NCBI GenBank assembly: GCA_050946375.1
Contig: JBMNUT010000002.1
Location: 186,001 to 250,000, forward strand
From: UBA1794 sp050946375
Lineage (GTDB): Bacteria > Bacteroidota > Bacteroidia > Bacteroidales > Bacteroidaceae
Length of the DNA: 64,000 nt
Direction of reading: 5' to 3'
Positions 49,520 to 57,996 of this stretch are shown here, in pieces. Under the pieces are notes generated by a model. The model was not told the origin of the DNA and ran no database searches. It was given only the letters and a program-made list of their open reading frames with translations. The translations under genes were made by a program, and so were the position numbers. Each line of letters begins with the position of its first letter. The stretch's first letter is position 1.

Positions 49520-50734
49520 TTACTTCTTGAAATGAAGCGTATGCCCCATACGTTCCTTTTTGGTGCGCAGGTAACGCTCGTTGTAGGGGTTCGGAGTGAT
49601 TTCGATGGACACATTTTCCACAATCTCCAGTCCGTAGGCCTCAAGTCCTATGCGTTTCACCGGATTATTCGTGAGTAAGCGCATTTTGCGCACCCCTATT
49701 TCGCGCAAGATTTCCGCTCCTACGCCATAGTCCCGCTCGTCTGGGTCAAAGCCCAGGTGGATATTGGCATCGACCGTATCGAATCCTTCCTCTTGCAGCT
49801 TGTATGCTTTGATTTTATTCATCAGTCCGATGCCGCGCCCCTCTTGATTCATGTAGACAAGCACGCCTTTTCCGGCTTTCTCAATCTCTTCGAGCGCTTT
49901 GTGGAGCTGGTCGCCGCATTCGCAGCGCATGGAACCGAAAATATCGCCTGTCACGCAGGACGAATGCACCCGTACGAGTATCGGTTCGTCCGGCTCCCAA
50001 TGGCCTTTGATGAGGGCCACGTGCTCCAAACCGTTGGACAACTGGCGGAAAGGTATGAGGCGGAAATGACCGTAACGCGTGGGCATGTCGACTTCCACGC
50101 CGCGTTCTACCAGACTCTCCTGCCGCAAACGGTAAGCGATCAAGTCCCGTATCGGAACGATGCGCATCCCGTAGCGCGCGGCCAGCTCCTTCAGCTGGGG
50201 CATGCGGGCCATTGTGCCGTCTTCGTTCATGATTTCTATCAGGGCCGCTGCCGGATAAAGCCCGGCCATGCGGGCCAGGTCGACTGCAGCCTCGGTATGT
50301 CCGGCCCGTTTCAGCACGCCTTTGTCCTGGGCATAGAGCGGGTTGATGTGGCCGGGACGGCCAAAGGTGGCAGGCGTACTGTGCGGATCGGCCAAAGCGC
50401 GGATGGTAGCGGCGCGGTCTTGCGCCGAAACGCCCGTCGTGCAGCCTTCCAGTTTGTCGACCGTCACGGTAAAAGGCGTTCCGAGTATAGAGGTGTTCTG
50501 AATTACCTGCCGCGGAAGTTCCAGTTCCTTGCAACGCTCCAGCGTAATCGGCGCGCACAAAACGCCCCGTCCATTCTGCAGCATGAAGTTCACCTTCTCG
50601 GGGGTTATCTTCTCGGCGGCTATGATGAAATCGCCTTCATTCTCGCGATCTTCGTCGTCGACTACGATGACGAATTTTCCGCACCGTATGTCCTCGATGG
50701 CTTCTTCGATATTTTGAATCAGTTCCGGGTTCAT
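49520..50734 (-). CDS. ribBA: Bifunctional DHBP synthase / GTP cyclohydrolase II
   Basis: A 404-residue riboflavin enzyme. Residues 1-205 form 3,4-dihydroxy-2-butanone 4-phosphate synthase (VVDDEDRENEGDFI with the acidic metal loop; AGHTEAAVDLARMAGLYPA). Residues 208-400 are GTP cyclohydrolase II (VRVHSSCVTGDIFGSMRCEC gives the three zinc Cys; MNQEGRGIGLMNKI the Arg/nucleotide loop). It supplies both substrates for lumazine formation. It lies 11 bp behind lptF, so it is translated from the same transcript. Confidence 0.97.
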   Translation of the reverse strand: MNPELIQNIEEAIEDIRCGKFVIVVDDEDRENEGDFIIAAEKITPEKVNFMLQNGRGVLCAPITLERCKELELPRQVIQNTSILGTPFTVTVDKLEGCTTGVSAQDRAATIRALADPHSTPATFGRPGHINPLYAQDKGVLKRAGHTEAAVDLARMAGLYPAAALIEIMNEDGTMARMPQLKELAARYGMRIVPIRDLIAYRLRQESLVERGVEVDMPTRYGHFRLIPFRQLSNGLEHVALIKGHWEPDEPILVRVHSSCVTGDIFGSMRCECGDQLHKALEEIEKAGKGVLVYMNQEGRGIGLMNKIKAYKLQEEGFDTVDANIHLGFDPDERDYGVGAEILREIGVRKMRLLTNNPVKRIGLEAYGLEIVENVSIEITPNPYNERYLRTKKERMGHTLHFKK

Positions 50735-50745
50735 ATTATTCGAAT

Positions 50746-52665
50746 TTATAAGAGTTCTTTTTCTGTCAGTTCCTTGCCAAGTGTCGCTATGCGCTGCTCC
50801 AGCGAGCGGCTCACGCTGATGATTTGCTGCAAATCCTTATAGAGCCGACGCCGGTAGTTGTAGATACGGAAGTAAAGGAACAGTCCCACCGGGAAAACGA
50901 TGCCCGCCGCGACATTCATCCACGGCCGGCGGAAGGGCGACTGATGGGCGTTGACTGCCAAAACCGGATAGCGGTTGAGCAATTCCAGCACCACTTTGTC
51001 GCGGCTGTTCCCCAGATTTTCCACAATGCGCTCCAGTTCGTCCGACAGGAGCTGTATCTTTTCGTCGTGCTCGGGGCGCTTCCACAGCTTCACGTAGTTC
51101 GGCAATTGATTCAGGCTGTGCTTTTCCAAATAATCGGCAGCACTTTCCCGCAAAAGCGGCAGCCCTTTTTCCAAAAGTCCCGCATAATCCGGGTCTTCTA
51201 TGATGACTTCCTTGCGCATTACGTGGCGTTCTTCGCGCAAGCCCAGCAACCGTCGGAAAGCGGACTTGTACAAATCGGCATTGAACACCGTGGAATCGCG
51301 ATTTGCCATGTAGGTCAGGAAACAAGCGACGGGCAACAGCACAAAAGTACTGAGCCAAACGCCCAGCCACACGGGCCAAATTCCTTCTTTCGCCATCTTC
51401 TGTCCCGTCGTGTCGATAATGAAATACACCACGAAGAAGAGGACCGAGACGACCATCGGGGTGCCGATTCCGCCTTTCCTTATAATACTACCCAGCGGGG
51501 CCCCGATGAAGAAGAATATGATGCAGGCCAACGACAGGGCGAACTTCTTGTGCCACTCAATTTCGTGGCGCCAAAGGAAACGCTGCGTGTCGATCAGGTT
51601 CGTACCCCGCAGCTCCCAGTTCAGTCCCTGCGTGCTTGCCAGCGCACTGGTTATGTAGTTGCGCCGTCCCGAGGCAGTGGAAACGCGGAATATGCTGTCG
51701 GGGTCGATCCATCCGGCCTTCACCTCCTTCAGCCGGGCCGAGTCTTCGCGGTCCAGGCGCGGGAAGGCATAAGTCGTAGTGCGGCTCAACTTGTAGAGCG
51801 CATACCCCATGGAGTCTACACATTGGCTCAGTGAGTCGATGCTTTCATCCAGCTGTTTCAGATTTTTGCTCATGTATTGCCGCGACATGAAGCTCTCGTC
51901 CATCTTTTCGAAGCCCGAGTTGAAGTCGATGAGCGATACCTTATGCCGGAAAATCTCTCGTCGATAGGGCACATCACGCAGCATCATGTTGGTTTGCGAC
52001 TGCAGATTCTCGAACATCTCCCCGTGGTACAGGTCCAAGACGAGGTACTTCTTGTCGCCCGTGACCGTAAGCTGGGCCGAATCGGAGCGTATTACGCGCG
52101 CATCGGCAAAGCCGTTGGCAAAACTGTATATCATTACGTCATAGAGCATACCCGTATTCGGGTTTTTATGCTTCACGTAGAGATTATAGCCCGGTATCTG
52201 GTCGTAAAAAGAGCCTTCGGGAATGTCCACCTCCGGGGAAGTTTGCTTAATGGAGAGCAGGAGTGTCCACATCTTAATCTGCCCTTTCGGCGCAGTGTCA
52301 TTCTGAAAATAAAAAGAGACCCCCGCCATCAGCAAACTGCAGCAGGCCAGTGGCGCCATGATGCGCATGAGTGAGATGCCGGCCGACTTCATTGCCGTAA
52401 GTTCGAAGCGCTCTCCGAGATTTCCGAAGCAGATTAGCGCCGCAAGCAGTATGGCCAACGGAAAAGCCATTGGCACCATCACCACAGAGGCCCAGAAAAA
52501 AAATTCGACCAGCACCTCCATGCTCAGCCCCTTCCCTGCCAGGTCCTCGACGTACCGCCAAAGGAACTGCATCACGCAGATGAAAAGACAAATGCAGAAA
52601 GTGGCGCAAAAGAGCCATAAGAAGCTCTTTAGGACGAACTTATCGAGTTTTTTTAAGACTGCCAT
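50746..52665 (-). CDS. lptF: LptF/LptG family LPS export permease with repeat-derived insert
   Basis: A 639-residue inner-membrane protein of the YjgP/YjgQ family, which with LptB moves lipopolysaccharide to the outer membrane. Three N-terminal spans (about 12-35, 55-80, 95-120), a periplasmic beta-jellyroll (130-330), and three more spans (380-460) match the family. The extended C-terminal part (460-600) is longer than in E. coli, as in other Bacteroidales; residues about 496-518 (LLEKGLPLLRESAADYLEK) are encoded by three 22-bp repeat units. The last span is near 595-615. It heads the lptF-ribBA-aspC operon; -7 element 52701-52708. Confidence 0.9.
   Translation of the reverse strand: MAVLKKLDKFVLKSFLWLFCATFCICLFICVMQFLWRYVEDLAGKGLSMEVLVEFFFWASVVMVPMAFPLAILLAALICFGNLGERFELTAMKSAGISLMRIMAPLACCSLLMAGVSFYFQNDTAPKGQIKMWTLLLSIKQTSPEVDIPEGSFYDQIPGYNLYVKHKNPNTGMLYDVMIYSFANGFADARVIRSDSAQLTVTGDKKYLVLDLYHGEMFENLQSQTNMMLRDVPYRREIFRHKVSLIDFNSGFEKMDESFMSRQYMSKNLKQLDESIDSLSQCVDSMGYALYKLSRTTTYAFPRLDREDSARLKEVKAGWIDPDSIFRVSTASGRRNYITSALASTQGLNWELRGTNLIDTQRFLWRHEIEWHKKFALSLACIIFFFIGAPLGSIIRKGGIGTPMVVSVLFFVVYFIIDTTGQKMAKEGIWPVWLGVWLSTFVLLPVACFLTYMANRDSTVFNADLYKSAFRRLLGLREERHVMRKEVIIEDPDYAGLLEKGLPLLRESAADYLEKHSLNQLPNYVKLWKRPEHDEKIQLLSDELERIVENLGNSRDKVVLELLNRYPVLAVNAHQSPFRRPWMNVAAGIVFPVGLFLYFRIYNYRRRLYKDLQQIISVSRSLEQRIATLGKELTEKELL
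51114..51179. repeat. In-frame 3 x 22-bp repeat array inside lptF
   Basis: Exactly three 22-bp units (66 bp): GGCTGTGCTTTTCCAAATAATC, GGCAGCACTTTCCCGCAAAAGC and a third; 66 is divisible by three, so the frame is kept. A partial unit follows. Confidence 0.7.
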
Positions 52666-52700
52666 ACCTTTCGTTAGCGTGTCATGACCACTTTAACCTG

Positions 52701-52708
52701 CAAAAGTA
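52701..52708 (-). promoter_or_regulatory. -7 promoter element for lptF-ribBA-aspC
   Basis: Minus-strand TACTTTTG, 35 bp upstream of ATG 52665. Confidence 0.6.
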
Positions 52709-52710
52709 AG

Positions 52711-52759
52711 ACAAAAAAACAAGCCCGCTGCCTAAAAATACATTTTTTAAGCAGCGGGC
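52711..52759 (-). terminator. Strong terminator for outer-membrane barrel gene
   Basis: Stem GCCCGCTGC-TAAAAA / TTTTTTA-GCAGCGGGC (52723-52759) followed on the transcript by TTGTTTTTTT. Confidence 0.85.
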
Positions 52760-52784
52760 CGGGGAAAAGGGCGGCAGGACACAG

Positions 52785-52815
52785 AAAAACAGGACGGCAC
52801 TCTCATGAGAATGCC
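52785..52815 (-). terminator. First terminator for outer-membrane barrel gene
   Basis: GGCATTCTC / GAGAGTGCC hairpin on the transcript then CTGTTTTTC; a tandem pair with the stem at 52711-52759. Confidence 0.7.
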
Positions 52816-52852
52816 GCCCTGCCACAAATATTATTCTACCTATTACAATATA

Positions 52853-53488
52853 TTAAAAGCGGTAAGCAATACCGACGTTGGTATCTTCCAAAAGGCTCAA
52901 GCCAAAGTTGTTTGCCTTTACAGAAGTATCCCAATCGTCTATTTTGGTCTTTCCGTACTCATAGCCCAGGTTACCAAAGTTAGCAGAGAGTACCCATTTG
53001 TCAGCAACTGCATACTCGAAACGTGCGAAGTGGATACCCACATTCATGCCAAAGAGATCGCCTTTAACCTCTCCGTCGCCATCAGCTGCTTCGTATTTAT
53101 CAGAGCCGAAGGAAAAGCCGATATAGAACTCAGGAGCCCAAGAGAAGCCTGCGCCAAGCTCTTTCTTGTAGCGAACAGTAGGAGCTACCTCAAAGATTGA
53201 AGTTTTCCGATCGGCATCTCCCAAACCAGACAGGGATGCATGATCATCTTTGTCGTAGCTAAAGCCGATATGACCACCGACTGCAATGTTATCGGTCACA
53301 TAGTACATGAGAGAAGGCAGAATGGAGAAACCGAAAGTCTTGCCGGTTTCTTCACTTATATCGCCAGCTTCCTGTTCGGTCTTGGTGGTATTGATACCCA
53401 GGCTTCCGCCGATTTCCATTACACCTTGTTGTGCAAACGTAAATGTGCTGGCTACACAGAGAGCCACTGCAAGTAGAACCTTTTTCAT
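52853..53488 (-). CDS. Outer-membrane beta-barrel protein
   Basis: A 211-residue exported protein (signal peptide 1-19, TFTFAQ). The mature chain has alternating hydrophobic/polar strands with aromatic ends (GGHIGFSYDKDDH, FEVAPTVRYKKELG, FAPEFYIGFSFGSD-like, ANFGNLGYEYGK) and the terminal residue is Phe (GIAYRF), the outer-membrane insertion signal. Eight to ten strands fit. Porin-like or adhesion function unknown. Codon use is less GC-rich than that of its neighbours, as is common for highly expressed surface proteins. Two tandem terminators follow and it has its own -7 element at 53586. Confidence 0.88.
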   Translation of the reverse strand: MKKVLLAVALCVASTFTFAQQGVMEIGGSLGINTTKTEQEAGDISEETGKTFGFSILPSLMYYVTDNIAVGGHIGFSYDKDDHASLSGLGDADRKTSIFEVAPTVRYKKELGAGFSWAPEFYIGFSFGSDKYEAADGDGEVKGDLFGMNVGIHFARFEYAVADKWVLSANFGNLGYEYGKTKIDDWDTSVKANNFGLSLLEDTNVGIAYRF

Positions 53489-53585
53489 AACCTTTGATTT
53501 TTTAATAGTTTGTAGAAACAGTTTAGATTGTTTTTTGTGGAATTCAGGTCAAATTCCGCCATGTGGCATCCTTTGAACTCCGCGG

Positions 53586-53593
53586 CAAAGGTA
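53586..53593 (-). promoter_or_regulatory. -7 promoter element for outer-membrane barrel gene
   Basis: Minus-strand TACCTTTG, 97 bp upstream of ATG 53488; the rest of the 278-bp gap to mltG shows no further feature. Confidence 0.6.
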
Positions 53594-53766
53594 TGCCTTT
53601 CTTTCTGATATGCGGAAAGAAATCAGACCAGTTTTTTCAAAAACGAGGAAGAATAGACCACAAAATGAGAAGTTTCGCGCAAACCGAGAGGCGTTTCAAC
53701 GGGATTTTGCCGACAAAAAGCAAGCAAATGCTTACATTTTTCCAGCGAGCACCCGGCATGCTTTTT

Positions 53767-54822
53767 TCACTTCACCCGTATGTTCCGCCGATTGAGCGCC
53801 TGCTGATAGAGCCGCGCATTGCGCTGGTGCTCGCCCCACGTCGCGGCAAAGCGGTGGGAACCGCTGAAGTCTTCGCGGGCACACATGTAGAGATAGTCGT
53901 GTTGCTCGGCATGGAGTACGGCATCGATGCCCGCGATGCTGGCAATGCGTATCGGCCCGGGAGGCAGACCCTCATATAAATAGGTATTATAAGGCGAGTC
54001 GGTCTGCAAATGCTTATGCCCTACGCGGCGAATGGAGAAGTCGCCTGCGGAAAAGACTACCGTCGGGTCGCTCTGGAGCTTCATCCCTTGGTGCAAGCGG
54101 TTGAGGTACAGGCCGGCCACGCGAGGCTTTTCGGGCGTATAGTTCGTCTCTGCGTCCACAATGGAGGCGAGCGTGGCCACTTCCACGGGGCTGAGCCCCA
54201 TGCGCGCCGCATCTTCCCGCCGGTCCTTGGCGTCCCAGAAGGCATCGTGCTCCCGCTTCAGGCGGCTGAAGAGCGCCTTGGGACGGATATCCCAATATAC
54301 TTCGTAGGAATTGGGCACAAAAAACGCGGGCAACGTCTGCAGCGTATATCCGCCCAGGGAGTCGATGTAGGCCGAATCGGTCATCAATGCGGCTATTTCC
54401 GCCGAGTCCGTCTCCAGCTGCGCCCCAAGGCTCCGGGCCAGGTCGAAGACCGTGCGCGGATTCCCCACGGACAGCATGAGCGGAGTCTGCCGCCCGGCCG
54501 CGATTTTGCGGAAGAAGTGCAGGTTGCTCTCCCCCGCCTCTATGGCATAACGCCCCGTCTTCGGCGTATAGCCCTTCATCTTCATGAGCTGCGAGAGGGT
54601 GGTCAGCCGTGAAGCGCCGCCGCACAACTCCAGCTTGTGCAGCACCGAGTCGCGCGTATCGTCGCGGTCTATGTAGAGATAGGTCTCCTCTTCGGGATGG
54701 AAGTGTCCGCCCAGCAGGCTCCATACGGCCAGTGCGCCCGTCAGGAGCAGGGCAAGTACTACGACGCCGCCGATGATGAAACGTTTGTTGCGGCAGAGGA
54801 TATGAAAGTTCGTTTTGTCCAT
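53767..54822 (-). CDS. mltG: Endolytic murein transglycosylase
   Basis: A 351-residue YceG/MltG protein: one N-terminal membrane anchor (about residues 14-34), a LysM-like subdomain (YLYIDRDDTRDSVLHKLE), and the catalytic part with TLASIVDAETNYTPEKPRVA, in which the Glu is the conserved catalytic residue. DPTVVFSAGD and SPYNTYLYEGLPPGPI are also family marks. It cuts nascent glycan strands and sets their length. ATG 54822 precedes the anchor; codons upstream are noncoding. -7 element 54843-54850. Confidence 0.95.
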   Translation of the reverse strand: MDKTNFHILCRNKRFIIGGVVVLALLLTGALAVWSLLGGHFHPEEETYLYIDRDDTRDSVLHKLELCGGASRLTTLSQLMKMKGYTPKTGRYAIEAGESNLHFFRKIAAGRQTPLMLSVGNPRTVFDLARSLGAQLETDSAEIAALMTDSAYIDSLGGYTLQTLPAFFVPNSYEVYWDIRPKALFSRLKREHDAFWDAKDRREDAARMGLSPVEVATLASIVDAETNYTPEKPRVAGLYLNRLHQGMKLQSDPTVVFSAGDFSIRRVGHKHLQTDSPYNTYLYEGLPPGPIRIASIAGIDAVLHAEQHDYLYMCAREDFSGSHRFAATWGEHQRNARLYQQALNRRNIRVK

Positions 54823-54842
54823 CGTGGCAGAAAGTTGCGGGG

Positions 54843-54850
54843 CAAAGTTA
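54843..54850 (-). promoter_or_regulatory. -7 promoter element for mltG
   Basis: Minus-strand TAACTTTG, 20 bp upstream of ATG 54822. Confidence 0.5.
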
Positions 54851-54964
54851 GGAATTAAGCGGCGCGGCATCGTAACGGCGCGGCGTTTTTCCGTAAAATT
54901 AACCAATCGCCGCCGCATTTTCTCCTTCGCCGTGCGGGAGGCGATGCCCTACGGCACGAAAAAA

Positions 54965-55046
54965 GCCTTGCCGCTTTTCGGAAACAGCAGCAAGGCTTTT
55001 CTGTAACTGGTGCAAGGCTTTTCTGCGATTGCGGCAAGGCATTCTC
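54965..55046. repeat. 22-bp palindromic repeat array, four units in strict register
   Basis: GCCTTGCCGCTTTTCGGAAACA, GCAGCAAGGCTTTTCTGTAACT, GGTGCAAGGCTTTTCTGCGATT and a partial unit, each 22 bp. It is the cleanest display of the period and lies between mltG and uvrA. Confidence 0.88.
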
Positions 55047-55062
55047 CACGGCCCTGCAGGAC

Positions 55063-57975
55063 TCAGCGCTTCAACTTGGGCGCCAGGAAACGGGCCGTGT
55101 AGCTCTCCTTATAGGAAAGGAGCTGCTCCGGCGTACCGCTGAAGAGGAGGTTTCCGCCCTTGTCGCCGCCCTCGGGGCCAAGATCGATGACGTAGTCGGC
55201 ACATTTGATTACGTCCTGGTTGTGCTCGATGACCACCACCGTGTGCCCGCGCCCGATGAGTGCGTCGAAAGCCGAGAGCAACCGCCGGATATCGTAGGTG
55301 TGCAGCCCGGTTGTCGGCTCGTCGAACACGAAAATCGTAGGCTCCGTCATCTTTTCCTGCGAGAGGAAATAGGCCAACTTCACGCGCTGGCTCTCACCGC
55401 CGGAGAGGGTACTGCTGCTTTGCCCGAGCTTTACGTAGCCAAGTCCCACGTCGGCCAGCGGCCGAAGCCGCGCGACGATGCGTTCCTCCCCATGAAGGCT
55501 GAAAAAGTCGATGGCTTCGTCGACCGTCATCTCCAGCATATCGTAAATGTTGCGGCCCTGATAGGTAACTTCCAGTATCTCCGGCCGGAAACGCTTGCCG
55601 TGGCAGGCCTCGCAGGGCAGCACCAGGTCGGCCATGAACTGCATGGGAATCGTAATCGTGCCCTCCCCCTTGCAATCGGGGCAGCGCCCTCCGCCCTCGG
55701 CGTTGAAGGAAAAATGAGCGGGCGTATAGCCCATCTGCTTTGCCTGCGGCTGTTCGGCCATAAGACGCCGTATTTCGTCGTAAACCTTCAGGTAAGTGGC
55801 CGGATTGCTGCGCGAGGATTTGCCAATGGGGTTCTGGTCTACCAGTTCGATGCCCTTGGCTGCGCTGATATCGCCGGCCAATCCGGCAAATTCGCCGGGG
55901 CGGTCGGCCAGTTCGCTATACTCGCGCTTGAGGGCACGGTAGAATATGTCGCGCACGAGGGTAGACTTTCCGGAACCGCTCACGCCCGTCACGACGGTAA
56001 GCACGTTGAGCGGGAAACGGACGTCGATGCCTTTCAGGTTGTTCTCCCGCGCGCCTTTCACTTCGATGAAGCGGTTCCAGGCGCGACGGGTGGCAGGGAG
56101 AGGTATTTCCTCCTGCCCCATGAGGAAACGCACGGTGTGCGAACGGCTGACTTCGGCGGGGGAAAGGTGTGCCAGGTCCTCGGCCGTGGGGACAGGGCCC
56201 TGGTAGACTATCTCGCCTCCGTTGCGTCCCGCCTCGGGACCTACGTCCACCAGATAGTCGGCGGCCCGCATGATTTCCTCGTCGTGCTCCACGACGACCA
56301 CCGTATTGCCTATGCTTTGCAACTTGCGGAGCACGCCGATGAGCCGTTGCGTATCGCGCGGATGGAGCCCGATGCTGGGCTCGTCGAGAATATACAGGGA
56401 CCCGACCAGACTGCTGCCCAGCGAAGTGGCCAGATTGATGCGCTGGCTTTCGCCGCCGGACAGGGTATTGCTGCGGCGATTAAGCGTAAGATAGCCCAGC
56501 CCGACGTCGCACAGATAGCCGATACGACGGTCGATTTCGAGCAGAATGCGGCGCGCCACGGCCTGGTCGTGCTCGTCCAGCTGGAGAGAGGCGAAGAACT
56601 CGCGCAGCTCATAGATGGGCATGTCGACCAGCTCCGGCAGGCTCTTTCCGCCGACCTTCACATAAGACGCTTCGGGGCGCAGGCGCGTCCCGTGGCACTC
56701 GGGGCAGACGGTCTTGCCCCGGTAGCGGGCCAGCATGACGCGGAACTGTATCTTGTACTGATTCTCGCGCACCATCTGGAAAAAGCGGTCGATGCCTTCC
56801 ACCTCCGCATTGCCGTGCCAGAGGAGGTCCTTCTCCGCCTGCGTCAGTTCGTAGTAGGGCTTGAAGATGGGGAAGTTGTATTTTGCCGAGCGTTCGATGA
56901 AGTACTTCAGCCACTCGCCCATCTTCTCTCCGCGCCAACATACGACGCAGCCGTCGTAGACGGAAAGGCTCTTGTTGGGAACCACCAGATTTTCGTCGAT
57001 TCCGATTACGCTCCCGAATCCCTCGCAGCGGGGGCAGGCGCCCACCGGGGAGTTGAAACTGAACATCTGGTCGGTAGGTTCTTCGAAACGGATGCCGTCG
57101 GCCTCGAAACGGACGCTGAAGGAGTGCACATGGGAGTTGCCGCCCTCGCCGTAGAAGCGCAGCAGACACGTCCCGTCGCCCTCGTAGAAGGCCGTCTCGG
57201 CCGAGTCGCCCAGCCGGGAAAGGGCCTCCTTCGTGCTGCTGACCTGCAGGCGGTCGAGCACGATGTAGCAGTTACTGTCGGTGTGAAGCATCGGCACATC
57301 GCCGGCCACGGGGCGGGACTTTCCGGCAGAAGCGGCAGCACTTTTGTCCGAAAGTGCCGGGGCTTTTTGGGAAAAGTCCTGCGGCTCTGCAGGCGCAGCC
57401 GCGGCAATCAGGTCGTCGATGCGGGCAATCGTGCCGTCGACCTCGAGGCGCGAGAAGCCCATCTTCAGCAACCGTTGCAGATAGGGTACGGAGGGCTTCT
57501 CCTTGAGGGGGCACAGGACGGTGAAGCGCGTCCCCTCGGAATAGGAAAGGGCGCAGTGAATCACGTCGTCCACCGTGTTCTTCTTCACTCTTTTCCCGCT
57601 GACTGGCGAGAAAGTCTGCCCCACGCGGGCGTAAAGCAGGCGTAGGTATTCGTAAATCTCGGTGCTGGTGCCCACCGTCGAGCGGGGGTTCCGGCTGATG
57701 ACCTTCTGCTCGATGGCCACGGCGGGGGGGATGCCCATGATAAAGTCACACTCCGGTTTCTTCATCCGCCCCAGGAATTGGCGGGCATAGCTGCTGAGGC
57801 TCTCCACATAGCGCCGCTGCCCCTCGGCATACAGCGTGTCGAAAGCAAGCGACGACTTGCCGCTACCGCTCAGCCCGGTGACGACAATCAGTTGGTTGCG
57901 CGGCAGGTCGAGGCTGACGTTCTTCAGGTTGTTCACCCGCGCGCCGCGAATGGAAATGAATTTCGGTGCACTCAT
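55063..57975 (-). CDS. uvrA: Excinuclease ABC subunit A with repeat-derived insert
   Basis: A 970-residue DNA-damage recognition ATPase. Walker A motifs GLSGSGKSSLAFDT (about residue 36) and GVSGSGKSTLVRDI (about 660), ABC signatures LSGGESQRINLA and LSGGESQRVKLA, and zinc-finger Cys pairs (CPRCEGFG; CPECHGTR; CPDCKGEG; CEACHGKRF) are all present. ATG 57975 is used; TTG 57978 is an upstream alternative. Residues about 200-222 (QKAPALSDKSAAASAGKSRP) are encoded by three 22-bp repeats in frame, in a loop region before DSNCYIVLDRL. It follows the GH127-type gene by 21 bp. Confidence 0.97.
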   Translation of the reverse strand: MSAPKFISIRGARVNNLKNVSLDLPRNQLIVVTGLSGSGKSSLAFDTLYAEGQRRYVESLSSYARQFLGRMKKPECDFIMGIPPAVAIEQKVISRNPRSTVGTSTEIYEYLRLLYARVGQTFSPVSGKRVKKNTVDDVIHCALSYSEGTRFTVLCPLKEKPSVPYLQRLLKMGFSRLEVDGTIARIDDLIAAAAPAEPQDFSQKAPALSDKSAAASAGKSRPVAGDVPMLHTDSNCYIVLDRLQVSSTKEALSRLGDSAETAFYEGDGTCLLRFYGEGGNSHVHSFSVRFEADGIRFEEPTDQMFSFNSPVGACPRCEGFGSVIGIDENLVVPNKSLSVYDGCVVCWRGEKMGEWLKYFIERSAKYNFPIFKPYYELTQAEKDLLWHGNAEVEGIDRFFQMVRENQYKIQFRVMLARYRGKTVCPECHGTRLRPEASYVKVGGKSLPELVDMPIYELREFFASLQLDEHDQAVARRILLEIDRRIGYLCDVGLGYLTLNRRSNTLSGGESQRINLATSLGSSLVGSLYILDEPSIGLHPRDTQRLIGVLRKLQSIGNTVVVVEHDEEIMRAADYLVDVGPEAGRNGGEIVYQGPVPTAEDLAHLSPAEVSRSHTVRFLMGQEEIPLPATRRAWNRFIEVKGARENNLKGIDVRFPLNVLTVVTGVSGSGKSTLVRDIFYRALKREYSELADRPGEFAGLAGDISAAKGIELVDQNPIGKSSRSNPATYLKVYDEIRRLMAEQPQAKQMGYTPAHFSFNAEGGGRCPDCKGEGTITIPMQFMADLVLPCEACHGKRFRPEILEVTYQGRNIYDMLEMTVDEAIDFFSLHGEERIVARLRPLADVGLGYVKLGQSSSTLSGGESQRVKLAYFLSQEKMTEPTIFVFDEPTTGLHTYDIRRLLSAFDALIGRGHTVVVIEHNQDVIKCADYVIDLGPEGGDKGGNLLFSGTPEQLLSYKESYTARFLAPKLKR
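57312..57384. repeat. In-frame 3 x 22-bp repeat array inside uvrA
   Basis: Three successive 22-bp units: GGCGGGACTTTCCGGCAGAA.., GGCAGCACTTTTGTCCGAAA.., GCCGGGGCTTTTTGGGAAAA.. (57312-57377) plus a short tail. The total of 66 bp keeps the reading frame and adds about 22 residues. Confidence 0.85.
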
Positions 57976-57996
57976 CAAAAAACAGGATTCTCGCTT

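Noticed and set aside
54965..55046. Possible CRISPR array
   Set aside because: Units are directly joined with no unique spacers, are only 22 bp, and no cas gene is present in the window.
55222..57645. 807-codon open frame on the plus strand opposite uvrA
   Set aside because: It is the mirror of a GC-rich coding sequence; the encoded residues show no known domain and uvrA on the other strand is certain.
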